Assembly (NCBI GenBank): GCA_022703505.1
Contig: JAKLDN010000008.1
Location: 62,001-126,000 of the forward strand
Origin: Spirochaetota bacterium
Lineage (GTDB): Bacteria; Spirochaetota; Spirochaetia; Treponematales; UBA12059
DNA length: 64,000 nt
Direction of reading: 5' to 3'
Positions 26,956 through 35,630 of this stretch are shown here, piece by piece. The notes beneath the pieces are model-generated. The model did not search any database. It had not been told where the DNA came from and saw only the letters and a list, made by a program, of their open reading frames with translations. How positions within the stretch are numbered: the first letter of the stretch is position 1; each line of letters begins with the position of its first letter. The translations under genes were made by a program, and so were the position numbers.

Positions 26956-27030
26956 AGTGCCTCCTTGCGGAATGTCTCGGGCGCCGGGCGCCCCGGGTCC
27001 GAAGGCCGCGGGGCGGACCGGAGCGCCGCG

Positions 27031-27903
27031 TCAACGCTTGCGGGCTTCCTCGTGGAGCCAAGCGGCCTTGGCCCCGGCGATGTCGCCGAAGCGGGTCAGC
27101 TCACACTTGGCCTTCTTGGCCATCAGTTTCTCGTACCGGTCGTCCTCCACCATGGCCACGATACGGGAAATGCTGGACTCCCCGTCCACGAAGCGCCAGG
27201 GGAAGCAGCCGATGGTGCAGCGCTGGTTCAGCAGGAGGTCGATGTCCCCGCCCACGCACTCCGCGTGGATGACGTGCTCGCTGAACATCTCGATGTGCAT
27301 GAGCTGGTACTTGTCGTCCGAGAAGACCTGGTCCAGGCCCTTGCCGTACTTCTGCTTGAAGTGCTTGTCGCACTCCGCGGCCTGCTTGGGCATCCAGTCC
27401 CGGATCTTCGTGTTCATGGGGTGGTCCGCGCTGCCGCAGTCCACGCCGATCCAGCGGAGCTTCTTGCGCTTGGCCCACTCCGCGAACTCCCGGTCCGGTC
27501 CGGGATGCTTGATCATATAGCGAATCTCGTCCCCCGTGGGCTGGTCCCAGCCGTAGTGGTGGAAGCCCGTGTGGATGATCAGGATGTCCCCCTCCTTGAC
27601 CTCCACCCGCTCCTCCACCTGCTTGGAGGTGTAGACGTCGTAGTCCTGGGCGCAGTCCGAGAGGTCCACGACCGCCCCCTCGTGCACGAGGAAGTCCATG
27701 GAGAGGCTGGCGATGTCCTTGCCGGGGGTGTAGAAGTGGATCTCCCCGTCCAGGTGGGTACCGATGTGGTTGGAGTGGGTGACCAGCTGGCCGTTGGCCC
27801 CGTTGGGCGCCAGGCGCTTGAAGTACTTGACCTCGAGGGGCTCGTAGGTGGGCCACGGCGGGGTGCCGATGCCCAGGGGAATGGTCAGGTCGATCATCTT
27901 CAT
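27031..27903 (-). CDS. Cyclase-family hydrolase (kynurenine formamidase-like)
   Basis: 290 residues. The metal-binding HxGTHxD motif is present in SNHIGTHLDGEIHF, and further ligands are expected in the C-terminal half (HIEMFSEHVIH). Members of this metal-dependent family hydrolyse formylkynurenine, isatin, or carry out related ring openings. First gene of a four-gene minus-strand operon. ATG preceded by CAGGAGG. Longer than typical kynurenine formamidases (~210), so the substrate is probably different. Confidence 0.85.
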   Translation of the reverse strand: MKMIDLTIPLGIGTPPWPTYEPLEVKYFKRLAPNGANGQLVTHSNHIGTHLDGEIHFYTPGKDIASLSMDFLVHEGAVVDLSDCAQDYDVYTSKQVEERVEVKEGDILIIHTGFHHYGWDQPTGDEIRYMIKHPGPDREFAEWAKRKKLRWIGVDCGSADHPMNTKIRDWMPKQAAECDKHFKQKYGKGLDQVFSDDKYQLMHIEMFSEHVIHAECVGGDIDLLLNQRCTIGCFPWRFVDGESSISRIVAMVEDDRYEKLMAKKAKCELTRFGDIAGAKAAWLHEEARKR

Positions 27904-28074
27904 GGAAAACCTCCTGGAAGGGTCCTGCGGGGGACCGCGGCTCGCTTCCCCCTATAATCCGACAAAAAGCGCCCGCGCGCAACCCGGGCGGACAGGGGAT
28001 TTTCTCACCGATCCGGGGGATAGGCAAGGGGATCTTGACACTTTCGATCCGAATGTCCAACGACGGGGCGGTTC

Positions 28075-28103
28075 TTGCGTCGGAAGGGAGCTCAATATAT
28101 GCT
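28075..28103 (+). promoter_or_regulatory. Candidate promoter for the MFS transporter
   Basis: TTGCGT (28075–28080), 17-base spacer, TATGCT (28098–28103), about 30 bases upstream of the MFS start. A stronger -35 TTGACA at 28035–28040 has no good -10. Confidence 0.4.
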
Positions 28104-28131
28104 CCCTTAACTTCGTCCCAAGGAGCGCCGT

Positions 28132-29358
28132 ATGGACCGTAAGCCCGTCGAGCTCACCCGGAAGGCCGCCGTAGCCCTGATCGTCCTGTTCGGGATCGTC
28201 AGCCTCTTCGCGGACATGAACTACGAGGGGGGCCGGAGCGTGGTGGGCCAGTACCTCAAGCTGTTGGGCACCAGCGCCTTCGCCCTGGGGCTGTCCGCGG
28301 GGCTCGGGGAGTTCGTGGGCTACGCCCTGCGCCTGGTGTCCGGGAGCATCGCGGACCGGACCCGGAAATACTGGACCCTCATCATCCTGGGCTACGTGGT
28401 CCAGCTCTGCTCCCTGCCCATGCTGGCCTTCGTGCGGGGCTGGGAACTGGCGGTGGTCTTCCTCTTCCTGGAGCGGGTGGGAAAGGCGATCCGCAAGCCC
28501 GCCCACGACGCGGTGGTGTCCTTCGCGGCCAAGCAAACCGGCAGCGGTTTCGGATTCGGGCTCCACGAGGCCATGGACCAGATCGGGGCCTTCCTGGGAC
28601 CCGCCCTCTTCTCGGCCCTCCTCTTCCTGGGCCCCGACGCCAAGACCCTGGCGGGATACCGGACGGGCCTCCTGCTCCTCTTCATCCCGGCGGCTCTGGC
28701 GGTAGGTTTCACGGTCTACAACCGCTTCCTCTTCCCCCATCCGGAACGGTTCGAGCTCAAGAAGAGCGCCGTGGAGGTCGGGACTTCCGGCTACTCCCGG
28801 AGCTACTGGATCATCGTCCTGGCCGCGGGCCTCCTGGCCATGGGAATAACCGACTTCCCCCTGATCGGCCTGCACCTGAAACGCGGCGCCGGCTTCCCCG
28901 AGGAGGCCATTCCCCTGCTCTACGCCGGGGCCATGGCCGTGGACGCCGCGGCGGCCCTGGTGTTCGGGCGGTGGTACGACAAGGCGGGGCTCAAGGTCCT
29001 GGCGGTCCTCTTCGCCGCGGAGCTCTTCACCGCCCCCCTGGTCTTCCTGGGAGGCCCGGCGGCCATCCTGGTCGGCATGGCCCTCTGGGGCATCAGCGTG
29101 GGAACCCAGGAGTCCATACTCAAGGCCGCCATCGGGGACCGGGTCCCCGAGGACCGGAGGGCCCGGGCCTTCGGGCTTTTCAACACCCTCTTCGGACTGG
29201 CCTGGTTCGCGGGGAGCGCGGTGATCGGCCTGCTCTACGACCGCTTCGGGGCGGTTCCCTTGGTCGCCTTCTCCGTGGCCGTGCAGGGAGCCGCCCTGGT
29301 CGTATTCCTGGGGCTGGTACGGGGTCCCGGCAGGGAGGCACGGCCGAAAACCGAATGA
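28132..29358 (+). CDS. MFS transporter
   Basis: 408 residues, about 12 membrane helices, with the MFS motif A-like loop GSIADRTRKYW between helices 2 and 3 and a matching GRWYDKAGLK in the second half. Substrate unknown. The gene has an AGGAG Shine-Dalgarno and sits alone between the divergent catabolic operon and a converging kinase gene. Confidence 0.85.
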   Translation: MDRKPVELTRKAAVALIVLFGIVSLFADMNYEGGRSVVGQYLKLLGTSAFALGLSAGLGEFVGYALRLVSGSIADRTRKYWTLIILGYVVQLCSLPMLAFVRGWELAVVFLFLERVGKAIRKPAHDAVVSFAAKQTGSGFGFGLHEAMDQIGAFLGPALFSALLFLGPDAKTLAGYRTGLLLLFIPAALAVGFTVYNRFLFPHPERFELKKSAVEVGTSGYSRSYWIIVLAAGLLAMGITDFPLIGLHLKRGAGFPEEAIPLLYAGAMAVDAAAALVFGRWYDKAGLKVLAVLFAAELFTAPLVFLGGPAAILVGMALWGISVGTQESILKAAIGDRVPEDRRARAFGLFNTLFGLAWFAGSAVIGLLYDRFGAVPLVAFSVAVQGAALVVFLGLVRGPGREARPKTE

Positions 29359-29388
29359 CCTCCCGAAACCTTGCGCGGTCCCGCTCCC

Positions 29389-31491
29389 CTAGTTCGCCGG
29401 GAACTCCAGGACAAAGCGGGTACCTCGGTCCCGTTCCAGTCTCAGGGTTCCTCCGAGCTGTCCGGAAAGGATGCCGCAGAGCTGAAGCCCGAAGCCCGCG
29501 GGGGTGTCGAGATTGAAGGACTCCGGCAGACCCGGGCCGTCGTCCCCGTAGGTGATCCGCACGACCGGGCCGTCCCGGAGGGCCGTCAGGGTGATCCGAC
29601 CCTCCGGTCGTCCCTGGAAGGCGTACTTCATCGAATTCGTGACCAGCTCGTTCAGGATGATGCCCAGGGGAGTGAGGGTGCGGACGGGAAGGGGGATGTC
29701 CTCGATCCGCAGGTCCGCCCGTACCTCCGCGTCTAGTCGGAACAAGTCCCGTACCTGGTCCACGATGCCGGGCAGGAAGGACTTGAGGCTCATCTCCCGG
29801 AAGTTCTCGGACCGGTACAGACGGTCGTAGAGCCGGGACATGGCCTGGACCCGGACGGCCGCGTCCCCCAGGACGCCCCGGGCGGCCGGATCCGCCTGAC
29901 GCCCCGCCTGCAGGGAAAGAAGGCTGTGGACGAGTCCCAGGTTGTTCTTGACTCGGTGGTGGGTCTCCCGGAGGAGGAGATCCTTTTCCTGAAGGAGGCT
30001 GCGGACCGCCTCCTCCGCCCGCTTGCGCTCCGTGATGTCCAGGGCGGCGAAGGTCACCCCCCGGGACAGGTCTCCGGGATACAGGGGGGCGGAGGCCAGG
30101 AAGACATCCAGGGTCCGCCCGTCCTTGTGCCGCCAGACCGTCTCCGCGGTCCCGTATCCCCGTTCCTCCATCTGCCGGTACTTTTCCCGGCCGATCCGCT
30201 CGTACTCCGCCGGGTCCGCGTAGAACAGGGCGATGCTCCGGCCCTCGAGCTCCTCGCGGGAATACCCGGTCATCTCGCAGAGCTTGTCGTTCACCTCGCG
30301 GATCTCCCGATCCGGTCCCTGCACGACCCCGATCCCGGTGGGCACGGCCTTCAGGATGCTGGCCAGGCGGCCCTCCACCGCCTTCTGCTCCGTCTTGTCC
30401 CGGCCCAGGATAAGGGCCGCGGGACGGCCGTCGTACTCGATGGGTAGGGAGGCGGATTCCGTCGTGACCCTTGTCCCATCCTTTCGAAGTACGATTAACT
30501 CCCTTGGATCATTGGATTCGCCCAAAGCTATGCGGGCCATCCTAAGTTTTACGGCTTCCCGGCTCTCCACATCTATGGAGTCGAACTGCAAGGTGCCGAC
30601 CAGGTTCTCCGGACTTTCGTAGCCCAGCAGGCGCGCTCCGTAAGGATTCGCGAACACATAACGGCCGTCCTGCACTACGAGAATGGAAGCCGGCACGGAT
30701 CGGAGTAGCAGGTCGAACCGGGACCGGCTGCGCTCGAGTTCCTCCCGGATCCGTCTATCCTCCGTGATGTCCTGAATATGGGTGACGAAATGCAGGGGCT
30801 TGCCGGCGGAATCCCGTAAAAGGACGACGCTCAGATCCGCCCAGATCTCCCGGCCGTCCTTGTGGACGTACCGCTTCTTAAACCGCGTCCGGTCGGATTC
30901 CCCGTTCCGCAGGGCCGTCATCCGGGCACGACTGGTCTCCACGTCGTCCGGATGGGTCAGGGCGGCGAAGTCCAGGGACGCCAGTTCCTCCCGAGTGTAC
31001 CCGAGCATGGAGCAGAATTCCTGGTTCACCCGCAGGAGCTTCCCGTCCGGGGACGTGAGGACCATGCCGACCGCCACGCTCTCGAAGGCGGTCCGGAACT
31101 TGGCCTCGCTCTCCCAGAGGCGGAAGGCCATGCGGATGGAAGCCCCCAGGACCGTGTCCCCGGAGTTCTTGACGATGTAGCCGTAGGAGGTGATGTCCTC
31201 GGTCTTCTCCACGACCTCGGGCTCCGTGTGGGCGGAGTGGAACACCAGGGGGAGGTCCCGGATGCGAAGGATGCGCCGGGCAGCCTCGGCGCCGTCAATC
31301 CCGGGACCCAGGTCGATGTCCATGAGCACCAGGTCGATACCCGGATCGGTATCGACGGCCTCGACGGCCCGTTCACCGGTCGGGGCCGTCCGGACGGTGA
31401 ACCCGAACCTCTGCAGGGTCCGGGACGTCGCCGCCGAGATGAGGGCCTCGTCCTCGACCAGGAGTATCATCTTGCCCGCACCTTTTTTCAT
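29389..31491 (-). CDS. REC–multi-PAS sensor histidine kinase (HisKA_2 type)
   Basis: 700 residues. N-terminal receiver (ILLVEDEALIS, Asp in LVLMDIDLGPGIDG), then three PAS domains at about 125–245, 255–370 and 375–490 (ending DITEDRR, DKTEQKA, DITERKR), then HisKA_2 with the phospho-His in RETHHRVKNNLGLVHSLLSL and an HATPase (ILNELVTNSMKYAF, GDDGPGLPES). Receiver-first kinases of this type usually act downstream of another kinase. No membrane segments. It has its own promoter upstream and no partner gene next to it. Confidence 0.9.
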   Translation of the reverse strand: MKKGAGKMILLVEDEALISAATSRTLQRFGFTVRTAPTGERAVEAVDTDPGIDLVLMDIDLGPGIDGAEAARRILRIRDLPLVFHSAHTEPEVVEKTEDITSYGYIVKNSGDTVLGASIRMAFRLWESEAKFRTAFESVAVGMVLTSPDGKLLRVNQEFCSMLGYTREELASLDFAALTHPDDVETSRARMTALRNGESDRTRFKKRYVHKDGREIWADLSVVLLRDSAGKPLHFVTHIQDITEDRRIREELERSRSRFDLLLRSVPASILVVQDGRYVFANPYGARLLGYESPENLVGTLQFDSIDVESREAVKLRMARIALGESNDPRELIVLRKDGTRVTTESASLPIEYDGRPAALILGRDKTEQKAVEGRLASILKAVPTGIGVVQGPDREIREVNDKLCEMTGYSREELEGRSIALFYADPAEYERIGREKYRQMEERGYGTAETVWRHKDGRTLDVFLASAPLYPGDLSRGVTFAALDITERKRAEEAVRSLLQEKDLLLRETHHRVKNNLGLVHSLLSLQAGRQADPAARGVLGDAAVRVQAMSRLYDRLYRSENFREMSLKSFLPGIVDQVRDLFRLDAEVRADLRIEDIPLPVRTLTPLGIILNELVTNSMKYAFQGRPEGRITLTALRDGPVVRITYGDDGPGLPESFNLDTPAGFGLQLCGILSGQLGGTLRLERDRGTRFVLEFPAN

Positions 31492-31562
31492 GCCGGCCCC
31501 CGGTGCCGGGACGTCCCGGACCCTCTCGGACCGGGACGTTCGGCCATTTTTCTTGCGGTTGA

Positions 31563-31591
31563 ACTATAACGGGTCTAAGCCCGTTCCGCAA
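31563..31591 (-). promoter_or_regulatory. Promoter with a palindrome in its spacer, for the multi-PAS kinase
   Basis: On the minus strand TTGCGG (31586–31591) and TATAGT (31563–31568) are 17 bases apart. The spacer is almost filled by an inverted repeat, AACGGG/CCCGTT (31568–31585), which could be an operator. Confidence 0.5.
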
Positions 31592-31604
31592 ACCTTCCGC
31601 GGTG

Positions 31605-31700
31605 CTACCTCCCGTACTTCTCCGCAAACGCCAAAACGGCGTCCCGGAAACAGTTTTCCGGGGGCTTTGCGTCGTCCTTGACGAACCGGAGCGAAGCTCC
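31605..31700 (-). pseudogene. Remnant copy of the 3' end of the YlbE-like (DUF1116) gene
   Basis: In one minus-strand frame it reads …KPPENCFRDAVLAFAEKYGR-stop, nearly the same as the real C-terminus …KPPANCFTDAVLAFAEKYGN of the DUF1116 gene that ends at 31747. The DNA is also clearly similar over about 60 bases. No start codon or upstream gene body is present. The two copies are separated by about 85 bases containing a CCGGAGC/GCTCCGG hairpin (31686–31702) that may be the terminator. It is best explained as a decayed tandem duplication or leftover of a second copy. Confidence 0.7.
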
Positions 31701-31746
31701 GGCGTATTCCAGGCTCGCATCCCTGCTCGCCGAACCTCCCGCGTTT

Positions 31747-33183
31747 TTAGTTCCCGTATTTCTCCGCGAAGGCTAAGACAGCGTCCGTGAAACAGTTCGC
31801 GGGAGGTTTGACCAAGCCGGCGCCGACCATGCCGATCCCGGGTTCCCTGTGGGCGATGCCCGTGTTGATGGCCGGGAGGATCCCCGTCTCCACCACCTTG
31901 CACACGTCGATCCCCGTGGGGGTGCCCCGGAAGTCCAGGGCCGGGATCCGGTAGGCGTCGTTCTCCCCCACGGTGATCTCGTACATCCGACGGGTCACGT
32001 TGAGGGCGTCCTCCGGGGTCCCGCCCACGAACTTGACGATCGCCGGGGCCGCGGCCATGGCAAAGCCCCCGATCCCGGAGGTCTCCGTGATCACCGAGTC
32101 CCCGACGTCCCGGGCCGCGTCCGCCGCCGAGAAGCCCGGGAGGTACAGGCCCTCCACGACGCTCGCCGGGCCCGTGAACCAACGCTCCCCGAGGCCGGAG
32201 ACCCGGATGCCGAACTCCGTGCCGTTCCGGGCCATGGTGGCGATGACCGAGGAGGCCTCGATCCCCAGGGCCGCGTCCACGGTGCACTTGGCCGACGGCA
32301 TGGTCAGGTTCAGGAAGAAGTGGTCGTTCCCGTTCAGGAAGGAGAAGACCTTGGAAATGTCCTCCTTGGGCTCGTCCAGGAGGGCCAGGTGGGGGGCGAG
32401 CTCCCGGATCACCAGGCTCGTGCCCGCGCGGTTGCGGTTGTGACCCTCGTCCCCCATCTGGAGGACCTGGGCGATCAGGCTCTTCATGTCGATCGGGCCC
32501 CGCAGGGCCAGGGCCTTGGCCAGGACGGGGGCCAGGCGCTCGGCCATCCAGCGCAGGCGATCTAGGACCTCCCGGGAATAGGCTCCGTACCGGAGGACCT
32601 TCCCGAGCCCCTCGTTCAGGGTGCAGTAGGCCCTGTTGCCGAAGGCCTGGTTCTCCACGATCCACACGGGCATGCTCGCGGTCATGACCCCCGCCATGGG
32701 TCCCACCGCGGAATGGTGGTGGCAGGGCTCGAAGCGGACCTTCCCGGATGCCGCCAGGGTCTGGGCCTCCTCGGGGGTCGAGGCCAGTCCCTCGTACAGA
32801 AGGCCCCCGATCACGGCGCCCCGCAGCGGGCCGGCCATGTCCTTCCAGGCCACCGGGGGGCCCGCGTGGAGGATCAGGTCCCGGGCCATGCCCGGGACGG
32901 TGTCCAGGGCCGTGCCGATACCGACCAGGGTCGGCTTGCCCGCCAGGATCCGGGACAGGGCTTCGGCGTTGGCCTCGGCCACCCGGGGATTCCGGGCGAT
33001 CGCGTCCAGGGCTTCGATCACGTCCTTCCGGCCTCCCGCGGGGGGCTTCCAGTCCACCTGGACCGTCGGCACCCCGCGGCCGGCCAGGGTCTCGGCGAAG
33101 CCTTCCAGGCCCAGGTTGACGACCGCCAGGTCCCCGGAGAAGAGCCCCAGGACGGGTTTTACGTTCATCGGTTCGGCGCTCAT
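31747..33183 (-). CDS. DUF1116 / YlbE-like protein (probable oxamate carbamoyltransferase subunit)
   Basis: 478 residues of the DUF1116 family (E. coli YlbE). Conserved-looking segments include EPCHHHSAVGPMAGVMTASM, GDEGHNRNRAGTSL and GRGTEFG-type loops. E. coli FdrA, YlbE and YlbF have been proposed (AllF, AllG, AllH) to form an oxamate carbamoyltransferase at the end of allantoin breakdown; all three homologues are adjacent here. The ATG overlaps the fdrA stop (ATGA); a second ATG five codons later is possible. Function is by homology and context. Confidence 0.85.
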   Translation of the reverse strand: MSAEPMNVKPVLGLFSGDLAVVNLGLEGFAETLAGRGVPTVQVDWKPPAGGRKDVIEALDAIARNPRVAEANAEALSRILAGKPTLVGIGTALDTVPGMARDLILHAGPPVAWKDMAGPLRGAVIGGLLYEGLASTPEEAQTLAASGKVRFEPCHHHSAVGPMAGVMTASMPVWIVENQAFGNRAYCTLNEGLGKVLRYGAYSREVLDRLRWMAERLAPVLAKALALRGPIDMKSLIAQVLQMGDEGHNRNRAGTSLVIRELAPHLALLDEPKEDISKVFSFLNGNDHFFLNLTMPSAKCTVDAALGIEASSVIATMARNGTEFGIRVSGLGERWFTGPASVVEGLYLPGFSAADAARDVGDSVITETSGIGGFAMAAAPAIVKFVGGTPEDALNVTRRMYEITVGENDAYRIPALDFRGTPTGIDVCKVVETGILPAINTGIAHREPGIGMVGAGLVKPPANCFTDAVLAFAEKYGN

Positions 33184-34763
33184 CGGGCGGCCCCCTTCTG
33201 GAGTATTCGGGCGGCCAGGCGCGCGGCCTGGCGGTTGGAGGGCATGACCACGGCCCCCGCGGCTTCGAGCTTCCGCTTCTGGTCCTCCAGGCCCTGGAAG
33301 TCCGAGGGGGTCCCGGTGACGGAGGCCACGACGGACAGGCGTCCTCCCCGGGCTGCGGCCTTGGCCCGGGCGGCTTCCAGGCGGGGCGCCAGGGCGCCCG
33401 CGGGGTCCGGGTGGGAGCCGTACCCCAGGACCAGGTCCAGCAGGAGCACGGCCACCGAGGGATCCTCGGCTTCCTTGTCCAGGCGGTCCGTCCGGGTGGA
33501 GGGGTCGATCATGGGATGGGGACGACCGACGGTGAAGACGTCGTCCCCCAGGTCCACGATGGTGTGTCCCGTGGAGACCTGGGGATCCGGGGGTACCAGG
33601 GCGGGATCGGTCTGGTTGTTCGACCAGACCGGCCCCAGGAGGGGCTGGAGGAGGAAGAGGGCCTCGTCGGCCAGGGTTCCGCCGGTGTAGAGGCCCCGGA
33701 GGTGCCTCTGGGCCGGGGCGAAGCCCGAGGCCTCCCGCTCGACGATCCGCTCGATCTCGGCCTCCGATAGGTCCCACTCGACGGGGCGATGGGGTTCGCC
33801 CCGGGCCAGGGCCGCCGCCCGTCGGGCGCAGTCCTCCAGGTCCGAGGCGAGGTGGACGTTGGCGGCCGGCTTGCCGAGGACCGCGGGGTCCTTGAGTCCC
33901 AGGAGGTGGACGACGCAGGGTTTCCCCGACCGGCTCAGGGCCTCCATCACGGCCAAGGCCGTATCGGGAGCCGGCGGCTTGCTGATCACGACGATGACCG
34001 AGGTGGCGGGGTCCGCGGCCAGGGCCGCGACGGCCAGGAGCATGGTACGGCCGCCCACGGCGGCGTTCTTCAGGTCCCGCCCGCCCGTGCCGACGGCCTG
34101 GGAGATCCCCGCCCCGTACCGGTCCACCAGGCAGGTCACCTCCTGGAGCCCCGTCCCGGAGGCGGCCGCCACGCCCACGGTCCCCCGGCGGACCACGTTC
34201 GCGAAGCACAGGGGCTGGCCGTTCACGATCGCGGTCCCGCAGTCGGGCCCCATGACCAGGAGGCCCTTGGCCGAGGCGTGTCGCTTCAGGGCGATCTCCT
34301 CTTCCAGGGGCACGTTGTCCGAAAAGAGCATCACGTGGAGTCCCCGGTCCAGGGCCTTGCGGGCCTCCCGGGCTGCGTAGGCCCCGGGAAGGGAGATCAC
34401 GGCGAGGTTGGCGCCCGGAAGCCTCCCCAGGGCCGCGTCCAGGCTTCCCGAGCGCGCCAATCCCGTTCCGCCCGAAGCCGCGGCCGCGGACTTCTTGCGG
34501 TCCACCAGCTCCAGGGCCCGGGCCGCGGCCGCCTCGGCCTTGGCGGCGTCCCCGGCCTCCACGGCTACCACGAGGTCGTTCGGCCCGGCCCCGTCCAGGT
34601 CCGGACCCGAGAACCCCATGTCCGACAGGAGTTCCCGGTTCATGTCCGTACCCATGGCGACCACGGCATCGAGCACCCCGCCCGAAGCCTTGAGCTCCTG
34701 GGTGGCGAGCATCAGGAACACCGAGTCGTGGTAGCTGTCCTTGCGGACCCTGAGAAGTTTCAT
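33180..34763 (-). CDS. fdrA: FdrA-family protein (acyl-CoA synthetase-like; probable oxamate carbamoyltransferase subunit)
   Basis: 527 residues. It is built like the succinyl-CoA-synthetase alpha/beta fold: Rossmann-type N-terminus, MGPDCGTAIVNGQPLCFANV (the equivalent of the CoA-ligase phosphohistidine region), GVAAASGTGLQEVT, and a C-terminal GLYTGGTLADEALFLLQPLL segment diagnostic of FdrA. It is translated with the YlbF-like protein upstream and the YlbE-like protein downstream through ATGA overlaps at both ends. No carbamate kinase gene is seen in the window, which the pathway would need to make ATP from carbamoyl phosphate. Confidence 0.9.
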   Translation of the reverse strand: MKLLRVRKDSYHDSVFLMLATQELKASGGVLDAVVAMGTDMNRELLSDMGFSGPDLDGAGPNDLVVAVEAGDAAKAEAAAARALELVDRKKSAAAASGGTGLARSGSLDAALGRLPGANLAVISLPGAYAAREARKALDRGLHVMLFSDNVPLEEEIALKRHASAKGLLVMGPDCGTAIVNGQPLCFANVVRRGTVGVAAASGTGLQEVTCLVDRYGAGISQAVGTGGRDLKNAAVGGRTMLLAVAALAADPATSVIVVISKPPAPDTALAVMEALSRSGKPCVVHLLGLKDPAVLGKPAANVHLASDLEDCARRAAALARGEPHRPVEWDLSEAEIERIVEREASGFAPAQRHLRGLYTGGTLADEALFLLQPLLGPVWSNNQTDPALVPPDPQVSTGHTIVDLGDDVFTVGRPHPMIDPSTRTDRLDKEAEDPSVAVLLLDLVLGYGSHPDPAGALAPRLEAARAKAAARGGRLSVVASVTGTPSDFQGLEDQKRKLEAAGAVVMPSNRQAARLAARILQKGAAR

Positions 34764-35626
34764 CCTCCAACTCCTTCCATCAATCCCAACATCGCATCCC
34801 GCCCGGAGCTCGCCCCGTGGGAGAAGGCGGCCCGGGCGGCCGAGGCGAGTATGTCTTCGCGTCTCCCTCGGGCGTCCGGACCGTCCCGATCGCCCTCCCG
34901 GGCCGGGCCGGCGCCTCCGGATACCGCGGCCGCCAGGGCCGACGCCAGCCGGACCAGGTAGGCCGGGAACAGGCCCCGCGCCGCCCCGGCCAGGAGGGTC
35001 CGGCCGGGGACCGTGGTCCTCGACCCGTCGATCCCGGCAAATCTGAGAAGGACCGATTCGCCCTCCCCCCTAAGGATCCCGCCCAGGCACCACCCCGCCA
35101 GGAAATCGTCCCCCGCCGGGGTGGTGCCGGGGCCGAAGCCCGCTAGGTTGCAGGGAAAACCCGGCTCCTTCCGGAGCTCCGCGAACCGACGTCCGAAGGG
35201 TCCTTCCCCGTGTAGGCCCTCGGTATACCCGTCCGTCGCGAGGGCGGCCCGCATCAGCTCCGCCGCGGCGGAGGGGGCGGACGGACCGGCCTCCCGGAAG
35301 GCGGCCACGGCGTCGGCCAGCTCCGGCCGGGGATCCCAGGACTCCAGCGGTCCGGTCCGGAGAGTTCCCCCGGGGGCCGCCAGGAACGGGTCCGCCTCCC
35401 CCGAGAATACGACCGGCCGCCCCGGAACGACAAGCCCGGCCAAGGCGTCGAACGCCTCGGGGCCGGGCCAGATGCCCCGGGGTTCCATGTCCTCCCGGGA
35501 CCTGAGGATCGTCACCCAGAGTCCGTCGGGGTGCGCCAGGGCGATCGCCCCCCGGAACACCCCCTCGGCCCGGGCTTCCCAGGCTTCGCGGGGCACCAGG
35601 GGCCCCGCGAGGGCCCGGGGATTCAT
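34760..35626 (-). CDS. DUF2877 / YlbF-like protein (probable oxamate carbamoyltransferase subunit)
   Basis: 288 residues of the DUF2877 family (E. coli YlbF/AllH). The diagnostic loop is NLAGFGPGTTPAGDDFLAGW. It starts four bases after the permease stop and overlaps fdrA by four bases. Its role in the proposed three-protein carbamoyltransferase is inferred from E. coli. Confidence 0.84.
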   Translation of the reverse strand: MNPRALAGPLVPREAWEARAEGVFRGAIALAHPDGLWVTILRSREDMEPRGIWPGPEAFDALAGLVVPGRPVVFSGEADPFLAAPGGTLRTGPLESWDPRPELADAVAAFREAGPSAPSAAAELMRAALATDGYTEGLHGEGPFGRRFAELRKEPGFPCNLAGFGPGTTPAGDDFLAGWCLGGILRGEGESVLLRFAGIDGSRTTVPGRTLLAGAARGLFPAYLVRLASALAAAVSGGAGPAREGDRDGPDARGRREDILASAARAAFSHGASSGRDAMLGLMEGVGG

Positions 35627-35630
35627 CGTA

